From a gamma proteobacterium symbiont of Ctena orbiculata (GTDB lineage Bacteria; Pseudomonadota; Gammaproteobacteria; Chromatiales; Chromatiaceae), in contig QBVC01000018.1 in NCBI GenBank assembly GCA_003058495.1, positions 158,756-222,755 on the forward strand: a stretch of 64,000 bases of DNA. Reading direction: 5' to 3'. The position numbers and the translations under genes are program-made. The notes below the pieces were generated by a model, which was not told the origin of the DNA, did not search any database, and saw only the letters and a program-made list of their open reading frames with translations. Shown here piece by piece: positions 56,493 through 64,000 of the stretch. Position 1 is the stretch's first letter; each line of letters starts with the position of its first letter.

Positions 56493-57684
56493 ACGAACAT
56501 TTCTCCATCTGCTGGGGCTGGGTACGGTCGGTTTCGGCATGGGTGGGATGGTCCATGGCCAGGACCAGGCCGGAGACGAGACGATCACCCTGTTTCTCTG
56601 CGGCGATGTCATGACCGGACGCGGCATCGATCAGATCCTGCCCTATCCCAGCAGGCCGCGGATCCACGAGTCCTACCTCAAGAGCGCCAAGGAGTATGTG
56701 GGGATCGCCGAGGCCAAGAGCGGGCGCATACCCAGGCAGGTGCCCTTCGACTATGTATGGGGCGATGCCTTGACCGAATGCGACCACTTCGCTCCCGACC
56801 TGCGGATCGTCAATCTCGAAACCGCGATCACCACCAGTGAGCGCTATTGGCCGCGCAAGGGGATCAACTACCGCATGCACCCCCGAAACACGCCCTGCCT
56901 CAGCGCCGCCAAGATAGACGCCTGCGTGCTCGCCAACAACCATGTGATGGACTGGGGTTATGAAGGATTGTCCGAAACCCTGTCGAGCCTTGACAGCCAC
57001 GACATCGGGTACGTTGGTGCCGGGGCGGACAGCTCGCAGGCCGAAGCCCCCCTGATCTTCGACCTTCCGGGGAAGGGACGGGTGCTGCTGTATGCCCTTG
57101 CCCACCACTCCAGCGGGGTCCCCCTGGTATGGCGGGCGGATAGAAACCGTCCCGGCGTGGCGCTCCTGAGGTCGCTCGACAGCGCCGAGGCCGACCGTTT
57201 GGCCGGCGCTATCGCCGCCAGGAAGCAGGCGGGCGACCTGGTGGTCGTCTCCATTCACTGGGGCGGCAACTGGGGATACGAGATTCCGCCAGAGCAGCGC
57301 CGCTTCGCCCGCTGGCTGGTCGATGAGGCCGGTGCGGATACGGTACACGGCCACTCATCCCATCACCCGAAGGGCATCGAGCTCTACCATGGCGTTCCCA
57401 TCATCTACGGCTGCGGCGACTTTCTCAACGACTACGAGGGCATAGGCAGATACGACGCATTTCGCGACGATCTGACCCTGGCTTATTTCCTAAGCTACAA
57501 GCCCGGCAGCGGCAGCCTGGCCAGGTTCGTGATGACACCGATGCAGATCAGAAAGTTCAGACTGCACTACCCCTCGAAGCAGGACCGGAGATGGCTCCGC
57601 CAGACCATGGCGCGGGAGTGTTCCCGCCTTGAAACCGGAGTCACCGACCTGCGCGACGGCAGGTTTGAACTCGAACTCGGCTGA
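56485..57684 (+). CDS. CapA-family protein with Tat signal
   Basis: A 399-residue protein. The N-terminus MRRRTFLHLLGLGTVGFGMG has a twin-arginine motif (RRTFLHLL). The CapA/PgsA metallophosphatase-like domain shows GDVMTGRGID, NLETAIT, ANNHVMDWG, HWGGNWGYE and GHSSHH. These proteins relate to polyglutamate or capsule metabolism, and some act as periplasmic metallophosphodiesterases. An ATG at 56485 overlaps the acyltransferase stop (56490-56492); an ATG at 56461 is an alternative start. The coupling suggests a shared envelope-lipid or polymer function. Confidence 0.87.
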   Translation: MRRRTFLHLLGLGTVGFGMGGMVHGQDQAGDETITLFLCGDVMTGRGIDQILPYPSRPRIHESYLKSAKEYVGIAEAKSGRIPRQVPFDYVWGDALTECDHFAPDLRIVNLETAITTSERYWPRKGINYRMHPRNTPCLSAAKIDACVLANNHVMDWGYEGLSETLSSLDSHDIGYVGAGADSSQAEAPLIFDLPGKGRVLLYALAHHSSGVPLVWRADRNRPGVALLRSLDSAEADRLAGAIAARKQAGDLVVVSIHWGGNWGYEIPPEQRRFARWLVDEAGADTVHGHSSHHPKGIELYHGVPIIYGCGDFLNDYEGIGRYDAFRDDLTLAYFLSYKPGSGSLARFVMTPMQIRKFRLHYPSKQDRRWLRQTMARECSRLETGVTDLRDGRFELELG

Positions 57685-57847
57685 GAATCGAGACCGGCAG
57701 CTAAAGTCGCAACCCGCCGACCATAGCGGATGCGGTGCATCCTTACCACTCAGGCCCCCAATCGACCGGGGCAGGTGCCGCTACTTGGATAGCAGGTTCT
57801 GATACGAGAGAATTAGACCCAATCGATAAGATCACGGGTATTCAGAG

Positions 57848-58327
57848 ATGTTTTTTTCGAAGTCGGATTCCACGCCCCATTACGTATCACGCACAGATCC
57901 CCTGGATCTCCTCTCCAGTTATTCCAGGCATGAGTTCGAACTCGACGGCGACAGCTGGCCCTCGGTGGAGCACTACTACCAGGGAATGAAGTTCAAACCC
58001 GGAGAACTGCGCAACGCCATACGCGATGCCGACCACCCCGCCAAGGCGCAAAAGCTCGCCGCGAATAACAAAAAACAGATACGCAATGACTGGGAACAGG
58101 TCAAGGAGACCATCATGACCCGTGGCATCTATATTAAATGCCGCAGCCACGCGGACGCAGCCAATGCGCTGCTCGCCACCAAGGACCGGAAGATTGTCGA
58201 GAACAGTCAATTCGACTATTTCTGGGGCTGCGGCCGCGACGGGCGGGGTCACAACACCTTCGGCAGGATATTGATGGCGGTAAGGAACAGGCTGATGGAG
58301 GAGATGTTCGGCGCAGATCAGCCTTAG
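57848..58327 (+). CDS. NADAR-family glycosidase
   Basis: A 159-residue NADAR-domain (YbiA-like) protein, a family including N-glycosidases for riboflavin-biosynthesis intermediates or ADP-ribosyl-guanine in DNA. WPSVEHYYQGMKF (about 36-48) and YFWGCGRDGRGHNTFGRILM (about 122-141) are the family signatures. It stands alone between CapA and a convergent membrane-protein gene, so the substrate is unknown. Repair of flavin intermediates or modified nucleic acids is possible. Confidence 0.85.
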   Translation: MFFSKSDSTPHYVSRTDPLDLLSSYSRHEFELDGDSWPSVEHYYQGMKFKPGELRNAIRDADHPAKAQKLAANNKKQIRNDWEQVKETIMTRGIYIKCRSHADAANALLATKDRKIVENSQFDYFWGCGRDGRGHNTFGRILMAVRNRLMEEMFGADQP

Positions 58328-58334
58328 CGCCGGT

Positions 58335-58622
58335 TTAGTCCGGCCAAAGGGCTATTCCCAGCAGCAGAAAACCGATAGAGAGCAGAACGCAGAACAGGGT
58401 GATAGCCGTGTAGAGCGGCTTCATGCCGTTTGCCCGGATCTGCTTGATCCCTATGTAACCACCAATGGCGGTGACGAAAAAGGCGAACTCGCTGACAACG
58501 AGAAGGGTCAACAGGGGAATAGTGGTGGATCCGTCAGCCCGCGTTTGAATACCCTTCATCACCACCAGCATCATCAACAGGCCCAGGCTCAGGGCGAGAA
58601 AGGGAAAATTATTTTTATTCAT
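58335..58622 (-). CDS. Small three-helix membrane protein
   Basis: A 95-residue protein with helices near residues 6-24, 36-57 and 73-92, and a short loop (TRADGSTTIPL) between the first two. It is convergent with the NADAR gene, leaving only 7 nt between the stops. No family recognised. It might be a holin-like or transporter-accessory protein, but this cannot be supported. Confidence 0.6.
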   Translation of the reverse strand: MNKNNFPFLALSLGLLMMLVVMKGIQTRADGSTTIPLLTLLVVSEFAFFVTAIGGYIGIKQIRANGMKPLYTAITLFCVLLSIGFLLLGIALWPD

Positions 58623-58834
58623 AAATGCGAATCATCCGAACAGGGACATGGAGCAGCCATCCCCCATAGTAACAACAATTGCTCGATGAAACAGGTTTTG
58701 CAGATCCAGCATGGAAATTCGCTAGTGGAACAGCGGTGGACTCGGGTCCCTGGTCAGACTGGCCGATCGGGCGGCACGGCCGGTTCAACCGGTGTGACCG
58801 GCAGAATCATCCATCACCCTGTTTGCCACGGCAG

Positions 58835-60223
58835 TTACTTGTCTATGCCGTAGCGCTTCATTTTCTGCCATAGATTCTTACGCGATATACCGAGTGAATG
58901 GGCGGTCTGGGCGATTCTGCCGCTGTTTTCCGCCAATGCCCTGATGATGGATTCCCGTTCCGCCGCTTCGATCGATTCTTTGAGTGTGGTTGTGTCGTTG
59001 ACAGATTCATTCCCCTCGCTGAGCGACAGATCACTCTTGCGTATCCAGGGCCCGTCGCACAGCGTGACGGCTCTTTCGATGATGTTCTTCAGTTCGCGGA
59101 CATTGCCGGGGTATGCCATGGATTGCAGATGGTGCTCGGCCTCCTTCGACAAACCTTTGATGCTGCCGTGTTTGCCTTTCACGAGTTGGTTAACGAACTG
59201 CCTGGCAAGATAGACGATATCCTCCCTGCGTTGCCGCAACGGCGGGATATCTATATGTATGACATTGAGACGCCAATAGAGATCCGATCTGAATTCATTG
59301 GTTTCAATGGACTTGTCGAGATTGGCCTGGGTCGCGGCGATCACCCTGACGTCAAGCGGGATTGGCGCAGAGCCCCCCACGCGCTCGAACTCACGCTCCT
59401 GCAGCACGCGCAGAAGCTTGACCTGTATGTCGGGCGATACTTCAGCGATCTCATCGAGAAATATGGTTCCCCCCTGGGCCTGCTCGAAGCGCCCTTTGCG
59501 CAGTTGTGTCGCCCCGGTGAACGCCCCCTTTTCATGGCCGAAGAGCTCGCTTTCGATCAGAGTGGATGGCAGGGCCGCGCAGTTTACACTCACCATGGGC
59601 CCCTGGGACCTTTGGCTGTTTTGGTGGATCAGATTGGCAACGACCTCCTTCCCCACGCCGGACTCGCCTGTCAGCAACACGGAGCTGTCGCTCTCCCGAA
59701 GGCGCGCGACCAGTCTTTCTATCCTGCGCATCGTGTCGCTTTTGCCAAGACAGCCGCTGCCCGGTTTGAAATAGCTGGTCTCCTCGCCGTCACCATTGGC
59801 CGTTAAATGGATATCGGATATAGATGACAATTGATGCATTACACACTTCATGAAGTCATTGATGTCGAATGGCTTTGTCAGATAGTCCAAGGCGCCGTCC
59901 TTGACCACCGCCACTGCGTCCGATATATCCCCATAGGCCGTCATGAGGATAACCGGTATGCCTGGAAAGTTGTGAGATATGTCGGCAAACAGTTCGATGC
60001 CCGTGCCGTCAGGCAGCAGCACGTCGGTAACGACCAGATCGATGTCACCCTTTTTCAGCTCTTTCCTTGCGCTGGCGGTATCGCCGACGTCGCGCACGGG
60101 GATCGACTCTATGCGCAGCCTGTCCGCCAGGGACATTCTCATGATCTCGTCATCCTCCACGAGCAATACACACAAGTCAGTGAAATTGCCCCTGTTCGCC
60201 GTCTGTTCGATGCTATTCTGCAT
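58835..60223 (-). CDS. Sigma-54-dependent NtrC-type response regulator
   Basis: A 462-residue activator with three domains. The receiver (1-125) has phospho-acceptor Asp in LVVTDVLLPDGTG. The AAA+ domain (about 150-385) has Walker A GESGVGKE, the GAFTGA loop in HEKGAFTGATQ, and Walker B GTIFLDEIAE. A C-terminal Fis-type helix-turn-helix lies near 420-460. Its ATG overlaps the kinase stop codon by 1 nt, so it is coupled. Targets are probably the palindromes at 62851-62868 and 62945-62960 near a sigma-54 promoter. Confidence 0.95.
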   Translation of the reverse strand: MQNSIEQTANRGNFTDLCVLLVEDDEIMRMSLADRLRIESIPVRDVGDTASARKELKKGDIDLVVTDVLLPDGTGIELFADISHNFPGIPVILMTAYGDISDAVAVVKDGALDYLTKPFDINDFMKCVMHQLSSISDIHLTANGDGEETSYFKPGSGCLGKSDTMRRIERLVARLRESDSSVLLTGESGVGKEVVANLIHQNSQRSQGPMVSVNCAALPSTLIESELFGHEKGAFTGATQLRKGRFEQAQGGTIFLDEIAEVSPDIQVKLLRVLQEREFERVGGSAPIPLDVRVIAATQANLDKSIETNEFRSDLYWRLNVIHIDIPPLRQRREDIVYLARQFVNQLVKGKHGSIKGLSKEAEHHLQSMAYPGNVRELKNIIERAVTLCDGPWIRKSDLSLSEGNESVNDTTTLKESIEAAERESIIRALAENSGRIAQTAHSLGISRKNLWQKMKRYGIDK

Positions 60224-61698
60224 TATGCCGCCCGCCTGTGTATTACCGGTAGCTCGATGAGAAATGTGGTGCCTTTCCCGGCCTCACTCTTCACTTCAAT
60301 GACACCCTGCATACTCTGCACCAGCCGGTAGACAACCCATAGCCCCAATCCCGTGCCGTTCGGCTTGGTGGTAAAGAAGGGATCGAACATCTGGTTTCTT
60401 ATATTTGTGGCAACACCGGGACCATTGTCGCTGACCTCGATCACCAGGCTGGTTCCCCGTTGATGCATATTGAAGCGGACAATGCCGTTTTCAGGAACGA
60501 TTTCAACCGCATTCTTCAGCAGATTGCAGATTATCTGTTCGGTCTTTCCCGGAATGAAGAGGTCTCTGTCGGTTGTATTGTTCCAGATGATGTCGATTTC
60601 CCTTTCACCGATCTCCGCCAGCACCAGATCATGAAGTTTTTCAACCTGCCCGGTAGTGATCATCTCGACACTCTCCTCGATCTTGAGCCCGACAAGGAGA
60701 TTGTGGACAATATCCTTGATGCGATGCAGTCCCTGGTCGATCACCGGAAGGTAGCGATCGATCAGGACCTTGTCGTTTGGGTGTTTGCGGAGTGTATCGA
60801 TACAGTTCAGCAGTCCCGCGAGCGGATTGTTCACCTCGTGCGCCACGCCTGCGGTGATTCTTCCGAGGGCGACCAGCTTCTCGCTCATTGCGATCTCCTC
60901 CTCGAGCATCTTTTTTTCCGCAAGCTCGGACATGATCTGGTTGAAGGTCACACTGAGCCGACCTATTTCACCCCCCTCTTTCACAGGGATTGGTGAGAAA
61001 TCGGTCATCTCTCCGCGGCCAACCGCTTCCAGACCGCGGGTAATGGCAGTCAAGGACCCCACCACCCGCCGCGATACGATAGTGCCGAGCAGGCTTCCGA
61101 TGATGACGAAGAGCAAAATAGAGAGAAGAACGATCACAGCGGTGGACATTGTCTTTTCAAAAAGACTGGCGACAGATAGGCGAACCCTGACCACACCAAG
61201 ATATTTTTGATCCGAGAACAGGGGCACGACGCCTTCCTGGAATCCATCCTTGGAAAAATCGCCACTGCTCAAAACAGTCGGGGTCCTTACGGTCATCGCC
61301 TCTCTAAATAACGCTTTGTCATCTTCATCCCGCGGCGAGAAGAGAAGGCCGATCGGGTGTTCCGCAGGGTGGAGGTGGGCCTGAACCATACCCTCGGCGT
61401 CCAATATCATTGCATCTGTAATTTCGTGTTCGCTTCTGGCGCCCGGGCCCTTGGAGGCCATGTTCTTCAGACTGAGGTAGAGCGACCAGTAGTCCTTGCG
61501 CAGCATTGCCTTTGGTGCGGTTATCGATATGGATTCAGACAACAGCAGGGCCTTCTCCGCCAGGTCGTTTTGGAAACGCTTCCAATCCTGGACAACCATC
61601 AGTATCCCGATGAGAAAGCCGACACTGGTGACGACCGCCGTTATCGTGAGGGATAACTTGAATGCCAATGACCAGGATGTTGTGTTGAATAACGCCAT
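60223..61698 (-). CDS. Membrane histidine kinase paired with the sigma-54 regulator
   Basis: A 491-residue kinase. TM1 lies near residues 13-35, a periplasmic domain near 40-175 (with SSGDFSKDGFQEGVVPLF), TM2 near 180-205, then HAMP. The DHp motif is VAHEVNNPLAGLLNCIDTLRK, and the ATPase has NLLKNAVEIVPENG and DNGPGVATNIRNQMFDPFF. The ATG at 61698 is preferred to a TTG. It starts 13 nt after the stop of the periplasmic-binding-protein gene, so all three are one operon. Ligand-loaded binding protein presumably signals through its periplasmic domain. Confidence 0.93.
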   Translation of the reverse strand: MALFNTTSWSLAFKLSLTITAVVTSVGFLIGILMVVQDWKRFQNDLAEKALLLSESISITAPKAMLRKDYWSLYLSLKNMASKGPGARSEHEITDAMILDAEGMVQAHLHPAEHPIGLLFSPRDEDDKALFREAMTVRTPTVLSSGDFSKDGFQEGVVPLFSDQKYLGVVRVRLSVASLFEKTMSTAVIVLLSILLFVIIGSLLGTIVSRRVVGSLTAITRGLEAVGRGEMTDFSPIPVKEGGEIGRLSVTFNQIMSELAEKKMLEEEIAMSEKLVALGRITAGVAHEVNNPLAGLLNCIDTLRKHPNDKVLIDRYLPVIDQGLHRIKDIVHNLLVGLKIEESVEMITTGQVEKLHDLVLAEIGEREIDIIWNNTTDRDLFIPGKTEQIICNLLKNAVEIVPENGIVRFNMHQRGTSLVIEVSDNGPGVATNIRNQMFDPFFTTKPNGTGLGLWVVYRLVQSMQGVIEVKSEAGKGTTFLIELPVIHRRAA

Positions 61699-61711
61699 AT
61701 GCAATCTTCAA

Positions 61712-62581
61712 TCAATCGGTTTTCACCACGCTGTGCCTGGGATTCGTTTTTTGCACAGCATGTTCCAAAGCGCGGATTTCGTTGAACAGTGAATCAGCAT
61801 AACTGCCGAAACCATCGAGCTTGAGGCTGTCGAGCAGTTGCTTGCCGCTTACATCATCCACCATTTCCTCAAGCGTCCGCCTCATCTGGGATACCGTACC
61901 GGCATCCACACCCACGCGATTAACGATAGGAGGAAAACCAAAGCTTGGAGATTTCTTTATAATCCGAGTCTTTTCAGTCATCTGTGGCCTGAAGACGGCG
62001 ATGTATTCCCAAATATAGGAGTCAACGGCGCCACCATCCGCAACCTGCTCGGCCACGGCCTGCACCGTCTCGGCATGGTTGAAGGTAAAAAAAGTCTGGC
62101 GAAAATAGTTTTCCGGCGTCTCTCCTCTTTTTGCGATCAGGGCAAGAGGATAGAGGAATCCTGAGTTTGAATCGGGATCGGAGAAGGCAAAGCTTCTCCC
62201 TTTCAGGTCGCTGAACCTTTTATAGGGGCTGCTTTCATGAACGATGATATACGAATGGTAGTGTGGCGACCCCCTGTAAATGGGTACTGTCAGGAGTTGA
62301 AGCAGATCCAAGTCCTTTGCCTGGATGTAGGGGTAACCGCAAATCCAGGCGAAATCGATGGCTCCTGACGCCAACAGATCCATTACCTCCCGGTAGGATC
62401 TTCGCTGCACAAACTCGACCTTGCGGCCAATTTTATGCTCCAGGTATTGACTCCATTGATCCAGGAATCTGAGGTTTTCAGTGATTACGACAGCCGTCAG
62501 CCCAAAGCGGATAGGCGTGTCCGCACTGGCTGCCTGAATTGGTGTAATCCAGAAAAGCAAAAACAAAATGCACAATCGCAC
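61712..62581 (-). CDS. PhnD-like periplasmic binding protein of a three-component system
   Basis: A 289-residue exported protein with a signal peptide (MRLCILFLLFWITPIQAASA) and a PhnD-type fold. The segment ASGAIDFAWICGYPYIQAKD (residues 71-90) contains Cys81. The GTG start at 62581 has GAGGA upstream. In AioX/ArrX the PhnD-like protein binds arsenite or arsenate and drives the kinase; Cys81 could be an equivalent ligand, but sulfur or nitrogen oxyanions are also possible. No ABC transporter genes are adjacent, so a sensory role is favoured. Confidence 0.85.
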   Translation of the reverse strand: MRLCILFLLFWITPIQAASADTPIRFGLTAVVITENLRFLDQWSQYLEHKIGRKVEFVQRRSYREVMDLLASGAIDFAWICGYPYIQAKDLDLLQLLTVPIYRGSPHYHSYIIVHESSPYKRFSDLKGRSFAFSDPDSNSGFLYPLALIAKRGETPENYFRQTFFTFNHAETVQAVAEQVADGGAVDSYIWEYIAVFRPQMTEKTRIIKKSPSFGFPPIVNRVGVDAGTVSQMRRTLEEMVDDVSGKQLLDSLKLDGFGSYADSLFNEIRALEHAVQKTNPRHSVVKTD

Positions 62582-62850
62582 TTGGGTTCCTCATACATAT
62601 AACTTCTCAGGGATACTGCTAAGTTATGTCACGGCACCTGCGTTGCGACAAATATCATCTATTCCCTAAAGAGAACGAGGGTCGTTTCTGGTTACTTCAC
62701 CCTGGGCTTTCATCATTGTTATTCTGCAAGAATAGCAGAATCTGCCGGCAATCTGGATGTTGCGTTAGTGGCGGTCGCTCTTTCCACATCGAGATGCAAT
62801 CGCTGTCAGGGCATCGGGAAATGGAATCAGTGATCGCCAATCGTACAATT

Positions 62851-62868
62851 TGTTACCTCCCGGTAACA
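62851..62868. promoter_or_regulatory. Palindromic enhancer site 1
   Basis: TGTTACCTCCCGGTAACA is a perfect 7-4-7 palindrome. It shares GTTACC-TCnC-GGTAAC with the site at 62945. It lies about 170 nt upstream of the sigma-54 promoter, a normal distance for an NtrC-type activator. Binding by the regulator encoded at 58835 is inferred. Confidence 0.7.
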
Positions 62869-62944
62869 TGCGCTCCCCACACAGGATTGCTAATGACAGG
62901 TAACTAAAGGATAAACCGGTAAGGGCCGGGAAATTTCCCGCACC

Positions 62945-62960
62945 GTTACCTCGCGGTAAC
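62945..62960. promoter_or_regulatory. Palindromic enhancer site 2
   Basis: GTTACCTCGCGGTAAC is a perfect 6-4-6 palindrome, differing from site 1 by one base over the 16 shared positions. Its centre is about 93 bp from site 1 and about 80 bp upstream of the sigma-54 promoter. Confidence 0.7.
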
Positions 62961-63022
62961 AATATCCTGCCTCTCACCACGATATTTTGATTTATTCCTT
63001 TCTAATTCAATTAGATGATTAA

Positions 63023-63040
63023 TTGGTACAGCTCTTGCTG
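63023..63040 (+). promoter_or_regulatory. Sigma-54 promoter of the multihaem cytochrome gene
   Basis: TTGGTACAGCTCTTGCTG matches the consensus TTGGCAC-N5-TTGCT. The GG (-24) and GC (-12) elements are separated by exactly 10 nt. Transcription would begin near 63050, about 64 nt before the cytochrome start. It agrees with the adjacent sigma-54-type regulator. Confidence 0.8.
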
Positions 63041-63113
63041 ATGTACTGATCGTTTGCCTCATTCAATAAAGACCAAGCGAACAGAGTCCGCCTGACCGGA
63101 GGCTAGATGGCTT

Positions 63114-64000
63114 ATGAGCGGTGATGCCGGAATTGAACTTAGAATTACCAGGCGATTGCTGGTACTGATATTCGCTGGCACGATTCTAATTCTACTGACT
63201 GCCTGGAGCGGTGTTGAGTATTACACATCGCAGTCATCCTTTTGCGGCGGCAGCTGCCATACCATGACAGAGCAGTACGAAGCCTGGAAGTCAAACTATC
63301 ACCACAACAGCAATAATCCCGATGGCATGCAGGCAGAGTGCATCGACTGCCATTTCCTGCCCGGTGAAAACCATTCGTTGAAGGCCAAGTTCGAGGGATT
63401 GCGTCACCTCGCCGCCTATCTCTACGATCCCGACGCGCCACTGCCGATACGGCCGGTCATCCCGGACGGCGCCTGTCTGCAGTCAGGATGCCACGACCGC
63501 GAACAACTGGCGCCGCTGGAGATTCAGTTTACAGAGAGGGTCCGCTTCGTGCACGGCATCCATTTTAGCGACCAGGCCCTGGATGGGCATAGAATTACCT
63601 GCGACACCTGCCACTTCAAGACAACCGAAAACAAACATTTCGAGGTTCCTGAAGATATCTGCTTTCTTTGTCATCTCAAACTGGAAAAACCCATCCTCGA
63701 CAAAGCGGAAGTCGCGGGTGGCGAGATCAAAAAAATCACCTTTGTCAGCAAGCCGACCATCGATTTCAATCAAGGGGTCTCCCGTTGTGATATCTGCCAC
63801 ACGATACCCACGCGATCGCTGCAGAGCCAGCTGCAGGCAGGGGATCCCGCCAGCACCAAGAAACCGATCACCCATCAAACCATACAGGAGTCCGGCGTGG
63901 CCTGCGAGAGCTGCCACTTCGAGGTGGTGAGCGGAGAGGGAGAGATCGATACCGGCAATGTCGTCTCCAACGGCTGTCTTACCTGCCACAACCGAAGCCA
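63114..64000 (+). CDS. Membrane-anchored multihaem cytochrome c (partial)
   Basis: The first 295 codons of a protein that runs off the window end. An N-terminal membrane anchor (about residues 13-35) is followed by at least eight haem attachment sites. Six are CxxCH (CIDCH, CDTCH, CFLCH, CDICH, CESCH, CLTCH). The first is CGGSCH (three residues between the Cys) and the third CLQSGCH (four residues). The layout resembles NapC/NirT-type quinol-linked cytochromes that serve terminal reductases. The ATG at 63114 has GGAGG 11 nt upstream. It is controlled by a sigma-54 promoter. The reductase partner, if any, lies beyond the window. Confidence 0.88.
   Translation, partial: MSGDAGIELRITRRLLVLIFAGTILILLTAWSGVEYYTSQSSFCGGSCHTMTEQYEAWKSNYHHNSNNPDGMQAECIDCHFLPGENHSLKAKFEGLRHLAAYLYDPDAPLPIRPVIPDGACLQSGCHDREQLAPLEIQFTERVRFVHGIHFSDQALDGHRITCDTCHFKTTENKHFEVPEDICFLCHLKLEKPILDKAEVAGGEIKKITFVSKPTIDFNQGVSRCDICHTIPTRSLQSQLQAGDPASTKKPITHQTIQESGVACESCHFEVVSGEGEIDTGNVVSNGCLTCHNRS

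Larger units (their letters stand above)
62582..63113. other. Divergent control region of the binding-protein operon and cytochrome gene
   Basis: A 532-nt region with two palindromes (62851-62868 and 62945-62960), AT-rich bends between them and the promoter, and a sigma-54 promoter (63023-63040) reading toward the cytochrome. Single GGTAAC half-sites also occur at 62899-62904. No gene is supported here. The promoter for the minus-strand operon was not identified. Confidence 0.7.

Noticed and set aside
61712..62581. Calling the binding protein AioX or an arsenic sensor
   Set aside because: Only the PhnD fold, one Cys and the gene layout support it; no aio or arr enzyme genes are visible in the window.
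61712..62581. Phosphonate ABC transporter component
   Set aside because: No permease or ATPase genes adjacent; the kinase and regulator are coupled to it instead.

Overview
The window is a chromosomal segment of a GC-rich gammaproteobacterium. Three features point there: the gene order rimP-nusA-infB-rbfA-truB-rpsO-pnp, a GacA/UvrY-type regulator, and a Zur/Znu zinc regulon. The sucrose cluster sps-spp-fruK-ams, the lutABC lactate genes, a multihaem cytochrome and a TIGR03016-like outer-membrane barrel would suit a halotolerant, marine, possibly sulfur-oxidising or methylotroph-like bacterium. That ecological reading is inference; nothing in the window names the species.

Layout. 0-9.3 kb: a family 5 uracil-DNA glycosylase coupled to uvrY, a DUF1249 protein, thioredoxin, adk, htpG, an outer-membrane barrel protein and phosphoglucomutase, closed by a 110-bp palindromic mobile repeat. 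9.3-17.3 kb: a lysine-rich DUF2934 protein, tRNA-Glu, a GGDEF-EAL protein, an ECF sigma/anti-sigma pair, a beta-lactamase-fold lipoprotein and two small uncharacterised genes. 17.3-26 kb: the translation/RNA operon. 26-30 kb: a nested inverted repeat, coupled msrB-DUF1223 genes, and a visibly AT-richer radical SAM/membrane-protein pair. 30-39 kb (all minus strand): sps-spp-fruK-ams followed by an OmpR-type two-component system; the gap before the response regulator carries three 11-bp-spaced repeats that look like an operator. 39-42 kb: lutABC.

42-48.5 kb is a zinc operon read on the minus strand from a Zur-box-like site at about 48.44 kb: two tandem DUF1826 genes, a truncated DUF1007 remnant, a NicO-type metal exporter/importer, a His-rich small ORF, znuC, znuB, znuA, zur and a small secreted peptide. 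48.9-58.6 kb is accessory: a fibronectin-III/pectate-lyase-like lipoprotein, a lipoprotein hydrolase, an ACP/acyl-AMP-ligase/PlsC fusion protein followed by a CapA-like Tat substrate, a NADAR glycosidase and small membrane proteins.

58.8-64 kb holds the most striking regulatory unit. A PhnD-like periplasmic binding protein, a histidine kinase and a sigma-54-dependent response regulator are encoded divergently from a membrane-anchored multihaem cytochrome c that runs off the window. The intergenic region has a well-formed sigma-54 promoter and two near-identical 16-bp palindromes about 93 bp apart, as expected for enhancer sites of the regulator. The architecture resembles AioXSR/ArrXSR-type three-component control of anaerobic or metalloid respiration, but the inducer cannot be read from the sequence.
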